Source: a virus | Strand: one strand, 5' to 3' | Length of the DNA: 36,682 nt | IMG/VR virus record: IMGVR_UViG_3300043811_000051 | Location: 1-36,682 of that record | Part shown: positions 12,418-20,017 of the stretch, in pieces | Layout of the letters: each line of letters opens with the position of its first letter | Position numbering within the stretch: the stretch's first letter is position 1 | The notes under the pieces: model-generated | Databases searched by the model: none | What the model saw: only the letters and a program-made list of their open reading frames with translations | Told to the model about the DNA's origin: nothing | Translations under genes and position numbers: made by a program

Positions 12418-12615
12418 ATGAAATCACGATGCAAGATTTGCAATGGCACAAGATTAGAGACTGGTATGGGTGGAATGCAAAAGACATGTTCTTTTTGTAA
12501 TGGCGACGGTTGGGTAGAAATAATCGATATTATTAAAAAAGCAGAATGTGCTGAAAATGGTAAAGCTGAAGTTGTGTATGGAAATAAAAAGAAAGGCAGG
12601 CAAGATCTACGATAA
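12418..12615 (+). CDS. DnaJ-type zinc-finger protein, 65 aa
   Basis: Two Cys-x2-Cys-x-Gly knuckles, Cys-Lys-Ile-Cys-Asn-Gly (residues 5-10) and Cys-Ser-Phe-Cys-Asn-Gly-Asp-Gly (24-31). This is the pattern of one zinc site of the DnaJ cysteine-rich domain. A helical tail follows, then a basic end. Zinc binding is very likely; the partner is unknown. GAGGAG precedes the ATG. Confidence 0.75.
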   Translation: MKSRCKICNGTRLETGMGGMQKTCSFCNGDGWVEIIDIIKKAECAENGKAEVVYGNKKKGRQDLR

Positions 12616-12638
12616 CAAACTTTCCGGAGGGTCATTAA

Positions 12639-12761
12639 ATGAAATCTAAATGCAGTAAGAAAGAGATGAAAAATGTGGCTGATAAAGAAGCTAAGAAGAT
12701 ATCTAAGAAAGATGTAAAAAAACACGAAGTGCAAATGCATAAAAAGTCCAAAAAGAAATAA
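12639..12761 (+). CDS. Lys-rich miniprotein, 40 aa
   Basis: The ribosome site GGAGG lies eight bases before the ATG. The product is nearly half lysine, with a pattern Lys-Ser-Lys-Cys-Ser-Lys-Lys-Glu-Met-Lys that I associate with small proteins seen near phage terminase genes. It probably binds nucleic acid. It ends seven bases before the small-terminase start. Confidence 0.65.
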   Translation: MKSKCSKKEMKNVADKEAKKISKKDVKKHEVQMHKKSKKK

Positions 12762-12768
12762 TGATTGA

Positions 12769-13251
12769 TTGGTGTCTCACTATAATTACAAAACAAAGTC
12801 TCGTTTAATAAAAGGATTGAAGCCTACGGGAAGGCAATTGCAGTTTGTTACTCATTATTTACGTCCAGGGCCAACCTATATGAATGCCACTCAATCAGCA
12901 ATTGCTATCGGTATTAAAGAAAATCATGCTAGACAGATGGGTTACCAATATTTGAGGAGAATAGCAGTGAAGAATCTCATAGCAACGCATTTAAATGCTA
13001 TCAAAGAAAATACAGTGGATACGTTTAAAGAGAATTTGGAATATGCTCGACATATTAGAAATGTATCTACCCCTTTAGAAGAAAAAGATCATACTAATAT
13101 GGATAAGGATGCATCCATTAAAGCCATGGATTTGATTAATAAGATGCAGGGTCATTATGCTCCAGAGAAAATGCAGGCATTAACTGTAACTGCTGATACA
13201 GACTTAACAGAGCTAGAAGATAAGATTAAAGAATTCGAGAAGGAGTTTTAA
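12769..13251 (+). CDS. terminase small subunit
   Basis: A 160-residue protein of the Terminase_2 type. It has Leu-x-Pro-x-x-x-Gln-x-x-Phe-Val-x-x-Tyr, Asn-Ala-Thr-Gln-Ser-Ala-Ile-Ala-Ile-Gly and Ala-Arg-Gln-Met-Gly-Tyr-Gln-Tyr-Leu, i.e. an N-terminal HTH that selects phage DNA for packaging, then an oligomerisation helix and an acidic C-terminus. It should act with the large subunit encoded at 15843. The start is uncertain: TTG at 12769 or GTG at 12772, both with weak ribosome sites. The two terminase genes are unusually far apart, separated by about 2.6 kb of small genes. Confidence 0.82.
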   Translation: MVSHYNYKTKSRLIKGLKPTGRQLQFVTHYLRPGPTYMNATQSAIAIGIKENHARQMGYQYLRRIAVKNLIATHLNAIKENTVDTFKENLEYARHIRNVSTPLEEKDHTNMDKDASIKAMDLINKMQGHYAPEKMQALTVTADTDLTELEDKIKEFEKEF

Positions 13252-13256
13252 TATTT

Positions 13257-13538
13257 ATGAAAAAATCAATTGATGGGCTCCCCAAATATATAAAATGCGG
13301 AGGGGTTAAAATACCCATTTTGATATCATATGACTGCGATAGAGAAAAATATTGTATTGCTTATAATAAATTTGGCTATAATTTAGTTTTTCCGATAGGT
13401 GGAATTTGTGGTGACTTAGATGAGTGTATCGAAAGAATGTCTAATTATCTTGAAGAGAGTCTGGAGTATAGGATGGATGTAGACATTGATAATTGTATTA
13501 GGTGCATGAATGACAAAAAGAGCAAAGGAAATGATTAA
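13257..13538 (+). CDS. hypothetical protein, 93 aa
   Basis: GGAG lies upstream and the gene starts six bases after the small-terminase stop. The first half is beta-rich, with an acidic, helical second half; five Cys are scattered through it (Cys-Gly-Gly, Asp-Cys-Asp, Cys-Gly-Asp and Cys-Ile-Arg-Cys near the end). No family recognised. Its TAA overlaps the next ATG (TAATG). Confidence 0.6.
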   Translation: MKKSIDGLPKYIKCGGVKIPILISYDCDREKYCIAYNKFGYNLVFPIGGICGDLDECIERMSNYLEESLEYRMDVDIDNCIRCMNDKKSKGND

Positions 13539-13786
13539 TGAACATAAATAAAAAAGGCGGAATAGATCCAAAAACCCCAGAAGAAACTCATAGGGCGAAG
13601 GAGGCTGACTTAATCACTCTTCCTCAAGAAATAAGAGGAACCAATTGTTTTAATTGTAGATTTATAAGACAAATGAATGGTCAGGCTGGTTTCTGTGTCC
13701 ATCCCAAAGTACAGCAATCTGTGAATGGAAGAATGTGTTGTGCTTTGTGGGATAGAGATGGAAGTATTAGACCATGGCAGAAATAA
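13538..13786 (+). CDS. four-Cys cluster protein (HiPIP- or zinc-like), 82 aa
   Basis: Residues 36-72 hold Asn-Cys-x2-Cys-Arg-Phe-Ile, then Gly-Phe-Cys-x-His-Pro, then Arg-Met-Cys-Cys-Ala-Leu-Trp-Asp. The five cysteines are spaced much as in small high-potential iron-sulfur proteins, although zinc binding is equally possible. Similar small proteins are, to my recollection, frequent in environmental phages. The start overlaps the previous stop and the end overlaps the next gene by 13 bases, so it lies in a tight operon. Confidence 0.65.
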   Translation: MNINKKGGIDPKTPEETHRAKEADLITLPQEIRGTNCFNCRFIRQMNGQAGFCVHPKVQQSVNGRMCCALWDRDGSIRPWQK

Positions 13787-13959
13787 AAATGAAGGCATCA
13801 ATTCCAGATATTTATTTTATAAAAAACGATAATATTAAAATGTTCTCAGCAAATGGAGTTCCCTATCCACTGGATGAATACTTGAGATTAACTGGAAAAC
13901 CTACAACTTCTGATATTGCTGAAGTTCTTAAAAGATGGGGAAGATTCCCGAAAAAGTAA
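13774..13959 (+). CDS. hypothetical protein, 61 aa
   Basis: Begins inside the end of the previous gene; GGAAG lies upstream. The product has a beta-type first half and a helical, basic end (Leu-Lys-Arg-Trp-Gly-Arg-Phe-Pro-Lys-Lys). No family recognised. Confidence 0.5.
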   Translation: MAEIKMKASIPDIYFIKNDNIKMFSANGVPYPLDEYLRLTGKPTTSDIAEVLKRWGRFPKK

Positions 13960-13998
13960 TAAAAAGCTCGATGATATGCTTGAGGATAAGAAATAACT

Positions 13999-14145
13999 AT
14001 GATGTTCAATATACTTCCTGCGATATGTGTTGTACTTATAATTACTTCATTAGTATTAGATCCAATATTACATCCAATAACCCCAAAAGAGATTCATAGG
14101 GAGAAGATGAAAGAATGTGTTTGTGTGATAGAGGATAAGGAATGA
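13999..14145 (+). CDS. short membrane-anchored protein, 48 aa
   Basis: ATG at 13999 after GGATAAG. One hydrophobic segment at residues 3-20 (Ile-Leu-Pro-Ala-Ile-Cys-Val-Val-Leu-Ile-Ile), then a charged tail with Cys-Val-Cys. Its TGA overlaps the next ATG. The start region (GATAAG, ACTATG, TACTTCCTGCG) is nearly repeated at the start of the next gene, suggesting a local duplication. Function is unknown. Confidence 0.5.
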   Translation: MMFNILPAICVVLIITSLVLDPILHPITPKEIHREKMKECVCVIEDKE

Positions 14146-14561
14146 CTATGCTGATCTCAAATGTACTTCCTGCGTCTAAATACTTCTGCAAAAAGCATGG
14201 TGTTATAGAAAATGAAGTTCAGTTCATATCAACTGATAAACATCCTAGAACTGCTTACTGCGTTGAATGCAAAACTGATTATGACTTTCAGGAATATACG
14301 CAATTCAAAGTCGAAGAATATGTAGAGCCAAAGACTGGAAGTGATGGTCAGCTTTCAACGACTCATGGAATGATTACATACTTCTGCAAAAAGCATGGGA
14401 TATTGGAAAAACATGAAATCTTTTCGACTGAAGACAATGAACCAAATCTTATTTATTGCATCAAGTGTTATGATGAACAATTCGAAGTCGAAGGTCTTAT
14501 ATTAACCAGTGAATTAACAGAAAAAATAAAGGAAGCAATGAGAAGCAAAAATAAGGAATGA
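14142..14561 (+). CDS. two-repeat zinc-ribbon protein, 139 aa
   Basis: Two copies of one motif, residues about 14-50 and 79-112: Tyr-Phe-Cys-Lys-Lys-His-Gly, about 25 residues, then Tyr-Cys-x2-Cys. Each copy supplies a Cys-x2-His and Cys-x2-Cys, a likely zinc site. The DNA for the first motif is identical over 20 bases (14181-14200 and 14379-14398), so the duplication is recent or constrained. The single-copy protein at 7590 has the same plan. The start may instead be ATG 14148, six bases on. Function is unknown. Confidence 0.7.
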   Translation: MTMLISNVLPASKYFCKKHGVIENEVQFISTDKHPRTAYCVECKTDYDFQEYTQFKVEEYVEPKTGSDGQLSTTHGMITYFCKKHGILEKHEIFSTEDNEPNLIYCIKCYDEQFEVEGLILTSELTEKIKEAMRSKNKE

Positions 14562-14607
14562 TGATATTTGAAGAGTGTAAAGAACTATTATAAAAAGGAC
14601 TAATGAG

Positions 14608-14883
14608 ATGAAAGAAGATAGGCCGCATCACCGTAAATTACAATCATCTAATGGTTTTAAGATGATTAATGGTCAGTTAAGATTCTTTTCTTATGTAGAA
14701 AGAACAGAGCCTGTTGTTAGTGATGCTAAAGAAGTAGAAACTAAAAAAGTTAGATTTGATGACCAAAAAGAGCTTGTTGAATATGATAAAAAGCTCTTTG
14801 AGGTATCTAAAAAAAATATTGAATTAGAGAATGAAGTACAAATTAGAGCTAGTAGTGAATCTTTGTGTGGTGGATGCCTCTAA
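14608..14883 (+). CDS. hypothetical protein, 91 aa, CGGC tail
   Basis: AAAGGA lies before the ATG. The N-terminus is basic with His-His, the middle is acidic coiled coil, and the end is Leu-Cys-Gly-Gly-Cys-Leu, a possible redox or metal motif. A stretch coding Lys-Glu-Leu-Val-Glu-Tyr-Asp-Lys-Lys (14765-14796) recurs in the next gene. No family recognised. Confidence 0.55.
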   Translation: MKEDRPHHRKLQSSNGFKMINGQLRFFSYVERTEPVVSDAKEVETKKVRFDDQKELVEYDKKLFEVSKKNIELENEVQIRASSESLCGGCL

Positions 14884-15071
14884 TGAATAAAGTAAACATT
14901 GCATGCCAATGGCTTAAAATTAATCGTAATCGTAAAAAGTTGGGTGCCTATAAAGATGAAGATAAGGGAAAGGAGCTTGTTAAATATGATAAAAAGCCTC
15001 GAAATAAATTGGCGAATGATATCGAAATGAAGCAATGGTTCATAACAAATGATACTGAAAAAGGATATTAA
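14883..15071 (+). CDS. chimeric small ORF made of neighbour copies, 62 aa
   Basis: Begins at the TAATG overlap with the previous gene. Residues about 28-39 copy the Lys-Glu-Leu-Val-x-Tyr-Asp-Lys-Lys of the gene before it, and the last 20 residues carry Ile-Glu-Met-Lys-Gln-Trp-Phe-Ile-Thr-Asn-Asp-Thr, found again in the gene at 15389. The underlying DNA is nearly identical (14969-15000 with 14765-14796; 15019-15056 with 15498-15535, one mismatch). It looks like the scar of local recombination. Whether it is expressed is unclear. Confidence 0.45.
   Translation: MNKVNIACQWLKINRNRKKLGAYKDEDKGKELVKYDKKPRNKLANDIEMKQWFITNDTEKGY
15019..15056 (+). repeat. 38-bp direct repeat, copy 1 of 2
   Basis: Matches 15498-15535 with a single G/A difference. 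It encodes Ile-Glu-Met-Lys-Gln-Trp-Phe-Ile-Thr-Asn-Asp-Thr in both places. The second copy lies in the more complete gene and is probably the parent. Confidence 0.9.
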
Positions 15072-15073
15072 TT

Positions 15074-15328
15074 ATGTTTATTAAATTTAGTGGTATTTGG
15101 TTGAATGACGACTATATAGGTGCAATATGGCCTTATTTTAATTCACATCCAGATAAATTGGGGAATGATTATTATATTGCTATTAGATTTTCAGACAATC
15201 TTGCTGCTAGTCCTGTGGGTGAAATTCCAGATTTGTATGAATCATATAAATCTGGAAAAGAAAGAAATGAACGATTAGTAAATATATTAAAGGAATTGAA
15301 ATGGGGCGCTACAGGGGATGAATTGTAA
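15074..15328 (+). CDS. hypothetical protein, 84 aa
   Basis: Starts two bases after the previous stop, with AAAGGA upstream. The first half is beta-rich and aromatic (Phe-Ser-Gly-Ile-Trp-Leu, Ile-Trp-Pro-Tyr-Phe), then a basic helix. The stop overlaps the next ATG. No family recognised. Confidence 0.6.
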   Translation: MFIKFSGIWLNDDYIGAIWPYFNSHPDKLGNDYYIAIRFSDNLAASPVGEIPDLYESYKSGKERNERLVNILKELKWGATGDEL

Positions 15329-15429
15329 TGAAACTAGAAAATTTGGAAACTTTAAGAATAAATATGATTAATTTGGATACTAAAGTAAATGAAAATCTGG
15401 CGAAGCCCACAATTGATTCCAAAGAATAA
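15328..15429 (+). CDS. possible miniprotein, 33 aa
   Basis: Open frame from the ATG that overlaps the previous stop to TAA at 15427. Helical and charged (Leu-Glu-Asn-Leu-Glu-Thr-Leu-Arg-Ile). It runs 41 bases into the next gene in another frame. It may be a real leader peptide that couples translation, or chance. Confidence 0.3.
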   Translation: MKLENLETLRINMINLDTKVNENLAKPTIDSKE

Positions 15430-15667
15430 TGATTATGCATTAGGCTATTTGCATAGCAATGCGAATAATTCAAGGTTTTATGACATTGTTCATTTCAATA
15501 TCGAAATGAAACAATGGTTCATAACAAATGATACTTTATTAATAGGCGAAGAATATGAATTGATAGCATGGTGTTATTTGCCTAATCCACCGGAGATTGT
15601 TACTGATGTAGCTATTATCAATGGAGTATTTGGTAAAATTGAAAGGATATTAGAAAAAAATGATTGA
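15389..15667 (+). CDS. DUF551-like protein, 92 aa
   Basis: The pattern Trp-x-x-x-Pro-x-Leu-Ile-Pro near the N-terminus, a strand with Asn-Asp-Tyr-Ala-Leu-Gly, a central Trp-Phe-Ile, and Ile-Ala-Trp-Cys-Tyr-Leu-Pro-Asn-Pro-Pro-Glu resembles the small DUF551 fold common in phages. It contains the second copy of the 38-bp repeat. The ribosome site is poor, so it may depend on the short frame upstream. Function is unknown. Confidence 0.5.
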   Translation: MKIWRSPQLIPKNNDYALGYLHSNANNSRFYDIVHFNIEMKQWFITNDTLLIGEEYELIAWCYLPNPPEIVTDVAIINGVFGKIERILEKND

Positions 15668-15678
15668 TGAATAAGGCC

Positions 15679-15834
15679 ATAGCCCCCTATTTTCTATAGA
15701 ACAAGAAGTAGGGAGCTATTATCAGATCGGCATTAATAAAGTGGATCCAACCACTCCCTTTAATGTCGATTAACAAAACCCGGTCAGGGACTAGCGTGTT
15801 ACTAGACTTATAATAATCACACTAAATTAAGTCT
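15679..15834 (+). promoter_or_regulatory. three consecutive hairpins before the large terminase gene
   Basis: In the 175-base gap: hairpin 1, ATAGC and CCCTA (15679-15689) with TAGGG and GCTAT (15709-15719); hairpin 2, arms 15726-15744 and 15751-15770 with inner GTGG/CCAC; hairpin 3, AGACTTA (15804-15810) with TAAGTCT (15828-15834). None has a U-tract. They may shape the terminase mRNA, or mark a structured RNA or packaging site. Confidence 0.45.
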
Positions 15835-15842
15835 GAGTCAAT

Positions 15843-17405
15843 ATGCCAACTGATGAAAATAATATCTTGATTGAGTTAAAAGCCAAGCTTTGGGGCTCTC
15901 TGCTATTATTTACACAGGTTTTTTTTAAAGAAAGAACAGGGCGAGAGTTCAGATTAAGTCATCCGGTATCACAAGAATCTCATTTCATTACTATTTGTCG
16001 TCAATTAACCCGTCTTTTCCGATTGGAAACAAAACGATTAATAATAAATGTCCCACCTGGATTTGCTAAAAGCGAGCTCTGCATTCATTTCATAGCTTGG
16101 GCAATGTCACGTTATCCTGATTGCAATTTCATGTACATTTCTTATTCAAAAAATCTAGCCGCTAAGCATACCTACACTATAAAAAGATTGATGGAATTAC
16201 CTCTCTATAAAAGAATATTCGGAGTCGAATTAGCAAAGGATAGTAAAGCTAAAGATAATTTTAGGACTACTGCTGGAGGCTCTGTTATGGCATTTGGAAG
16301 TGGTGGGTCAATTGGTGGTCAAGATGCGGGTTTACCGCACCTGGATAGATTCTCTGGTATTCCAATTTATGATGACCCCCATAATATTGAAGATGTTCAT
16401 AGCGATGTAATGAGGGAAAAAACAATAAATAATTATAATGAGAGTGTGAAAGCTCGTGTCATACGCTCAGGATCAAATGTTGGGATGTTGGTTGTTGGTC
16501 AACGATTGCGAGAGGAGGATCTATCCGATTATTTGGAGCAAGGAAAAGATGGAAGTGTGTGGGATATCGTGAAGTTACCAGGGCGCGATGAGCATGGAAA
16601 TATCCTGTATCCCGAGCTTCATACAAAAGAAACATTAGACCGCGAACAGGAATTCAATCCTTATTTTTATTTTTCTCAGATCCAACAGCAGCCCCAGCCG
16701 GCTGGCGGAAGTGTTTTTAAACCAGAATGGTTTTATTGTACTGATTATGAACCAAAAATTATTGATACCTTTATAACGGCAGATACCGCCGAAACTGAAA
16801 AAAATTATAATGACGCCACTGTTTTTAGTTTTTGGGGTACTTATTATGTCCAAAGAGATGGGATCGAAACCGATATTCTCGGTTTACACTGGATAGACTG
16901 CTTAGAAATCAGGATAGATCCCAAAGATCTAATGAATGAATTTTTGTCATTTTATACGTTATGCATGAGTCACAAAATAAAACCTAGGCAGGCAGTTATT
17001 GAGGGTAAGTCGACCGGAACAACTCTACTGAGTGTATTAAAGTCTATGCAGGGTTTGAGGGTGACAAATGTCAATACTTCCAATATATCTCCGTCTCAAT
17101 CTTTCTCTAATAAAACTGTTCGGTTCTTGCAATGCCAGCCTTATGTTGCCGAACAATTGATATCATTGCCACAATACGGAAAGCACACAAAAATGTGCAT
17201 TGAGCATTGCAAAAAGATAACAGCAAATGACACTCACCGATTTGACGACATTGCAGATACGATGTGTTTTGCAATAAGAGCTGCATTGATTGATCAATCC
17301 ATAACCAGAAGAATAAATACTCAAAATAATGAGAATAAATCAAAAATAATCATGTCTGGATTCAAAAATATGGAAAATTACAAAAAAAGGAAGCATATTA
17401 TGTAA
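15843..17405 (+). CDS. terminase large subunit
   Basis: A 520-residue packaging motor. The ATPase Walker A is Pro-Pro-Gly-Phe-Ala-Lys-Ser (residues 71-77), and the probable Walker B is Ile-Pro-Ile-Tyr-Asp-Asp-Pro near 178. Gly-Ser-Ile-x-Gly-Gln-Asp-Ala-Gly lies between them. The C-terminal RNase H-like nuclease begins at Ile-Thr-Ala-Asp-Thr-Ala near 306, with further acids at Ile-Glu-Gly-Lys-Ser-Thr-Gly and Phe-Asp-Asp-Ile-Ala-Asp. It cuts concatemers and pumps DNA into the prohead through the portal. Length is normal. The ribosome site before the ATG is weak. Confidence 0.93.
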   Translation: MPTDENNILIELKAKLWGSLLLFTQVFFKERTGREFRLSHPVSQESHFITICRQLTRLFRLETKRLIINVPPGFAKSELCIHFIAWAMSRYPDCNFMYISYSKNLAAKHTYTIKRLMELPLYKRIFGVELAKDSKAKDNFRTTAGGSVMAFGSGGSIGGQDAGLPHLDRFSGIPIYDDPHNIEDVHSDVMREKTINNYNESVKARVIRSGSNVGMLVVGQRLREEDLSDYLEQGKDGSVWDIVKLPGRDEHGNILYPELHTKETLDREQEFNPYFYFSQIQQQPQPAGGSVFKPEWFYCTDYEPKIIDTFITADTAETEKNYNDATVFSFWGTYYVQRDGIETDILGLHWIDCLEIRIDPKDLMNEFLSFYTLCMSHKIKPRQAVIEGKSTGTTLLSVLKSMQGLRVTNVNTSNISPSQSFSNKTVRFLQCQPYVAEQLISLPQYGKHTKMCIEHCKKITANDTHRFDDIADTMCFAIRAALIDQSITRRINTQNNENKSKIIMSGFKNMENYKKRKHIM

Positions 17406-17475
17406 AAATTAGTATGTTTGTGTTCTATTATGTATAATAAACCCAAATTTTAATCCATTTTTGGGATAAATTTTC

Positions 17476-19581
17476 ATGGTTGCCGAAAAAATACAAAAAG
17501 AGCATAAGCGCATCAAGGATAATATAGATGCTTTCAGACAGTATTTTAGACCGAATTATGTTCGCTATAGCGAATTCTTTAAATTTGTTTGCGACACCAA
17601 TTTATCTGACACCGAAAAATCCACTCTAGATGCTATCAATAAACCTCCATTGGAATTTAATTTTCTAGAAGCTTATATCTCTAGATTAAGAGGTGAGTTC
17701 AGTAAACAAGAGCCATCGATCGAAATATTTCCAGATTATGATACGCCGATTGATTTAGATACATTAAAAATACTAGAAGGTCATTTTAAACACATTCTTT
17801 ATGAAGCTAACAAAGAGTCATTCGAATATAGGATCTATACTGATTTGTTGATAGGTGGATTTAGTGCCATAAAAATGATTATCGATTATCCACATAACAG
17901 AGCGTTTAATCAGGTCATAAAAATGGAGCGTTGCTTTGATCCAACTTTAGTCGGATTTGACGTAATGGCAAATTCAACTCATAAGGGTGATGGTCAATTT
18001 AGTTTCGAATTATTCCCTTATACATTAGAAAGATTTAAGAGAGACTATCCTCACGTAAAAATTGACGATATAAGGTATCAACGTAACTTGAGTGGTTACA
18101 ATTGGGCTTACAGAAATAGTAAAGAGAGATTTATTTTGGTTGCAGAATATTTCGAGAAAGTCCATAAAAGAAGCAGAATTGTGCAGCTTGCGAATGGTCA
18201 GGTTATGGCCAAGGATGAATATAACGATCTGTTAAAAATGTGGGAAGAGGCTGGTATGATTCCGCAACCTCCTCAAATTATTAATTCTAGGATGACAGAT
18301 GTTGAGTCAATCGAGCGTTATGTATTAATAGAAAATGAAATCATTGAGCATGAGACAACTAATTATTCGATGTTGCCCCATATTTTTGTGGATGGTAATT
18401 CCGTTTTAATCAGAGATAATGTCGATGCGTCCGTTAGTCAGTTAACTCGTCCTTACGTATACCATGCAAGAGGTATCCAAAAATTAAAGAATTTTGCGGG
18501 ACAAACTTTAGCTAATGAATTAGAAAATTTAATTCAGTCTAAGATAATGATCGCTGAGGAGGCACTTCCTGAGAATGAAGATTACCTGAAGGCTTATACT
18601 AACCCGCAAATAGCATCTGTTTTCGTGCACAAAGCGTTTAAAGACGAAAATCCAGATATGCCAATTCCCACGCCGTCGGCTGTTCCGAGAGTTCCAGCCC
18701 CTCCTGAAATTATGAATACTTTTGCTGTATCTGATCAAACAGTGCAAACCATCTTGGGATCTTATGATGCCTCTCTCGGAATAAACGATAATCAATTATC
18801 TGGTGTTGCTATTGTTGAAGGTGCTACACAATCAAATTCTGCTGCAATGCCTTATGTTGTAGGATTTTTACAAGGTTTGAATAGATCATGTCAGTGGGCA
18901 GTCAATCATTTGCCAAAAATTTGTCAGACACCAAGAACTATTCCAATTGTCCAAATGGACGGCAAAAAAGGATATGTCAGAGTTAATGACCATGGAACAC
19001 CTCGCCTAGAATATTCTGATAATGCATTGCAGGTCAGGGTAGATCCTGGCGTTAATTTTTCTGTGCAAAAAAATAAGGCTCTTCAACAGATAATAGGCTT
19101 ATCTCAAGCAATGCCCATATTCTCGCAATTTATGAATACCAAGGGCTTGCTGGTATTACTTGATAATCTAGAGATTAAAGGTGTAGATCAATTGAAAGTT
19201 ATGGCGGAAGAATTTAGTAAAGAAATGCAGCAGCAAGCAGCTATGCAGGCTCAAATGGCTGAACAAAATAATCCGTTAAAGTTAAAAGCTCAAAATGATG
19301 AGAAAAAGATTATGTTGGAAGCTCATAAACAAGAAGCTGAAATGGCAGCTCAGGCGGCGAAAGTTGGTATTGATCAACAACGAGCTGATACCGAAAGACT
19401 GGAAGTTATGTTAAAGGCAGGAGATGCGCATGCAGATAGACTAATTCAAAAAGAAAAGCATGATACCGAGAACTATCACTCAGCTACGGAATTAGCAATC
19501 AAAGCAGCTAGTGAGCATGTAAAACATGCTACTGAGCTCAAAAAATTAGAACATGAAATATTGAGACATACAGGTGAATAA
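17476..19581 (+). CDS. portal protein, P22 gp1-like
   Basis: A 701-residue protein, close to the 725 of P22 gp1. It begins with Phe-Arg-Gln-Tyr-Phe-Arg-Pro and has Ile-Asn-Lys-Pro-Pro-Leu-Glu-Phe-Asn and Glu-Asn-Glu-Ile-Ile-Glu in the core. From residue 575 a long Gln/Ala/Lys-rich helix (Met-Gln-Gln-Gln-Ala-Ala-Met-Gln-Ala) corresponds to the helical barrel of P22-type portals. It forms the dodecameric ring through which DNA enters and leaves. It follows the large terminase and precedes the scaffold and coat genes, as in P22. Confidence 0.88.
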   Translation: MVAEKIQKEHKRIKDNIDAFRQYFRPNYVRYSEFFKFVCDTNLSDTEKSTLDAINKPPLEFNFLEAYISRLRGEFSKQEPSIEIFPDYDTPIDLDTLKILEGHFKHILYEANKESFEYRIYTDLLIGGFSAIKMIIDYPHNRAFNQVIKMERCFDPTLVGFDVMANSTHKGDGQFSFELFPYTLERFKRDYPHVKIDDIRYQRNLSGYNWAYRNSKERFILVAEYFEKVHKRSRIVQLANGQVMAKDEYNDLLKMWEEAGMIPQPPQIINSRMTDVESIERYVLIENEIIEHETTNYSMLPHIFVDGNSVLIRDNVDASVSQLTRPYVYHARGIQKLKNFAGQTLANELENLIQSKIMIAEEALPENEDYLKAYTNPQIASVFVHKAFKDENPDMPIPTPSAVPRVPAPPEIMNTFAVSDQTVQTILGSYDASLGINDNQLSGVAIVEGATQSNSAAMPYVVGFLQGLNRSCQWAVNHLPKICQTPRTIPIVQMDGKKGYVRVNDHGTPRLEYSDNALQVRVDPGVNFSVQKNKALQQIIGLSQAMPIFSQFMNTKGLLVLLDNLEIKGVDQLKVMAEEFSKEMQQQAAMQAQMAEQNNPLKLKAQNDEKKIMLEAHKQEAEMAAQAAKVGIDQQRADTERLEVMLKAGDAHADRLIQKEKHDTENYHSATELAIKAASEHVKHATELKKLEHEILRHTGE

Positions 19582-19583
19582 AA

Positions 19584-19745
19584 ATGGCGCTACAAAAAGA
19601 ATTTAAAGAAGTCATCAATGATTTCAGGTATAACCGCGAAAGACGCAAAGAAGAAATCAAGCGCGATCTACAGGAGGTAGCCGCCAAAGTTCGTCAGAAA
19701 GAATTTGAAAGAAAATATATGGATATGAAAAAAAGGGGGAGATAA
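19584..19745 (+). CDS. charged miniprotein, 53 aa
   Basis: Starts two bases after the portal stop. Almost all charged helix (Arg, Lys, Glu), e.g. Arg-Arg-Lys-Glu-Glu-Ile-Lys-Arg. The ribosome site would be the AGGTGA overlapping the portal stop. No family recognised; probably a small accessory of head assembly by position. Confidence 0.55.
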   Translation: MALQKEFKEVINDFRYNRERRKEEIKRDLQEVAAKVRQKEFERKYMDMKKRGR

Positions 19746-19750
19746 GTATC

Positions 19751-19954
19751 ATGGCAACAAGAACTGAACAAGCGGGTCATAAATGGATCCAAGGCGCCAT
19801 TAAGCATCCTGGTGCATTGCATAAAGCTCTCCATGTGCCAAAAGGAAAGAAAATACCTGAGAGTAAGCTCGACAAAGCAGCTCATAGTTCCAGCGTAACT
19901 ATGCGTGAAAGAGCAAATGCGGCTAAGACACTTAAAAAAATGCGCCATAAATAA
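19751..19954 (+). CDS. small basic head-cluster protein, 67 aa
   Basis: The pattern Lys-Trp-Ile-Gln-x-Ala-Ile-Lys-x-Pro-Gly-Ala-Leu-His-Lys-x-Leu-x-Val-Pro-x-Gly-Lys is one I recognise from small proteins beside portal and capsid genes of many phages. It ends with Ala-Lys-Thr-Leu-Lys-Lys-Met. Function is not established. Strong positive charge suggests contact with DNA or the scaffold. GGGGGAGA lies upstream. Confidence 0.7.
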   Translation: MATRTEQAGHKWIQGAIKHPGALHKALHVPKGKKIPESKLDKAAHSSSVTMRERANAAKTLKKMRHK

Positions 19955-19959
19955 AAAAT

Positions 19960-19987
19960 TTGCAATTTAAAATATAGCGATTATAAT
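19960..19987 (+). promoter_or_regulatory. promoter before scaffold and coat genes
   Basis: TTGCAA (19960-19965), 16-base spacer and perfect -10 TATAAT (19982-19987). It would give the scaffold and coat genes their own strong transcript, starting near 19994. Confidence 0.6.
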
Positions 19988-20017
19988 TTAATCTATATTT
20001 AATCTATGGGGATTTGG

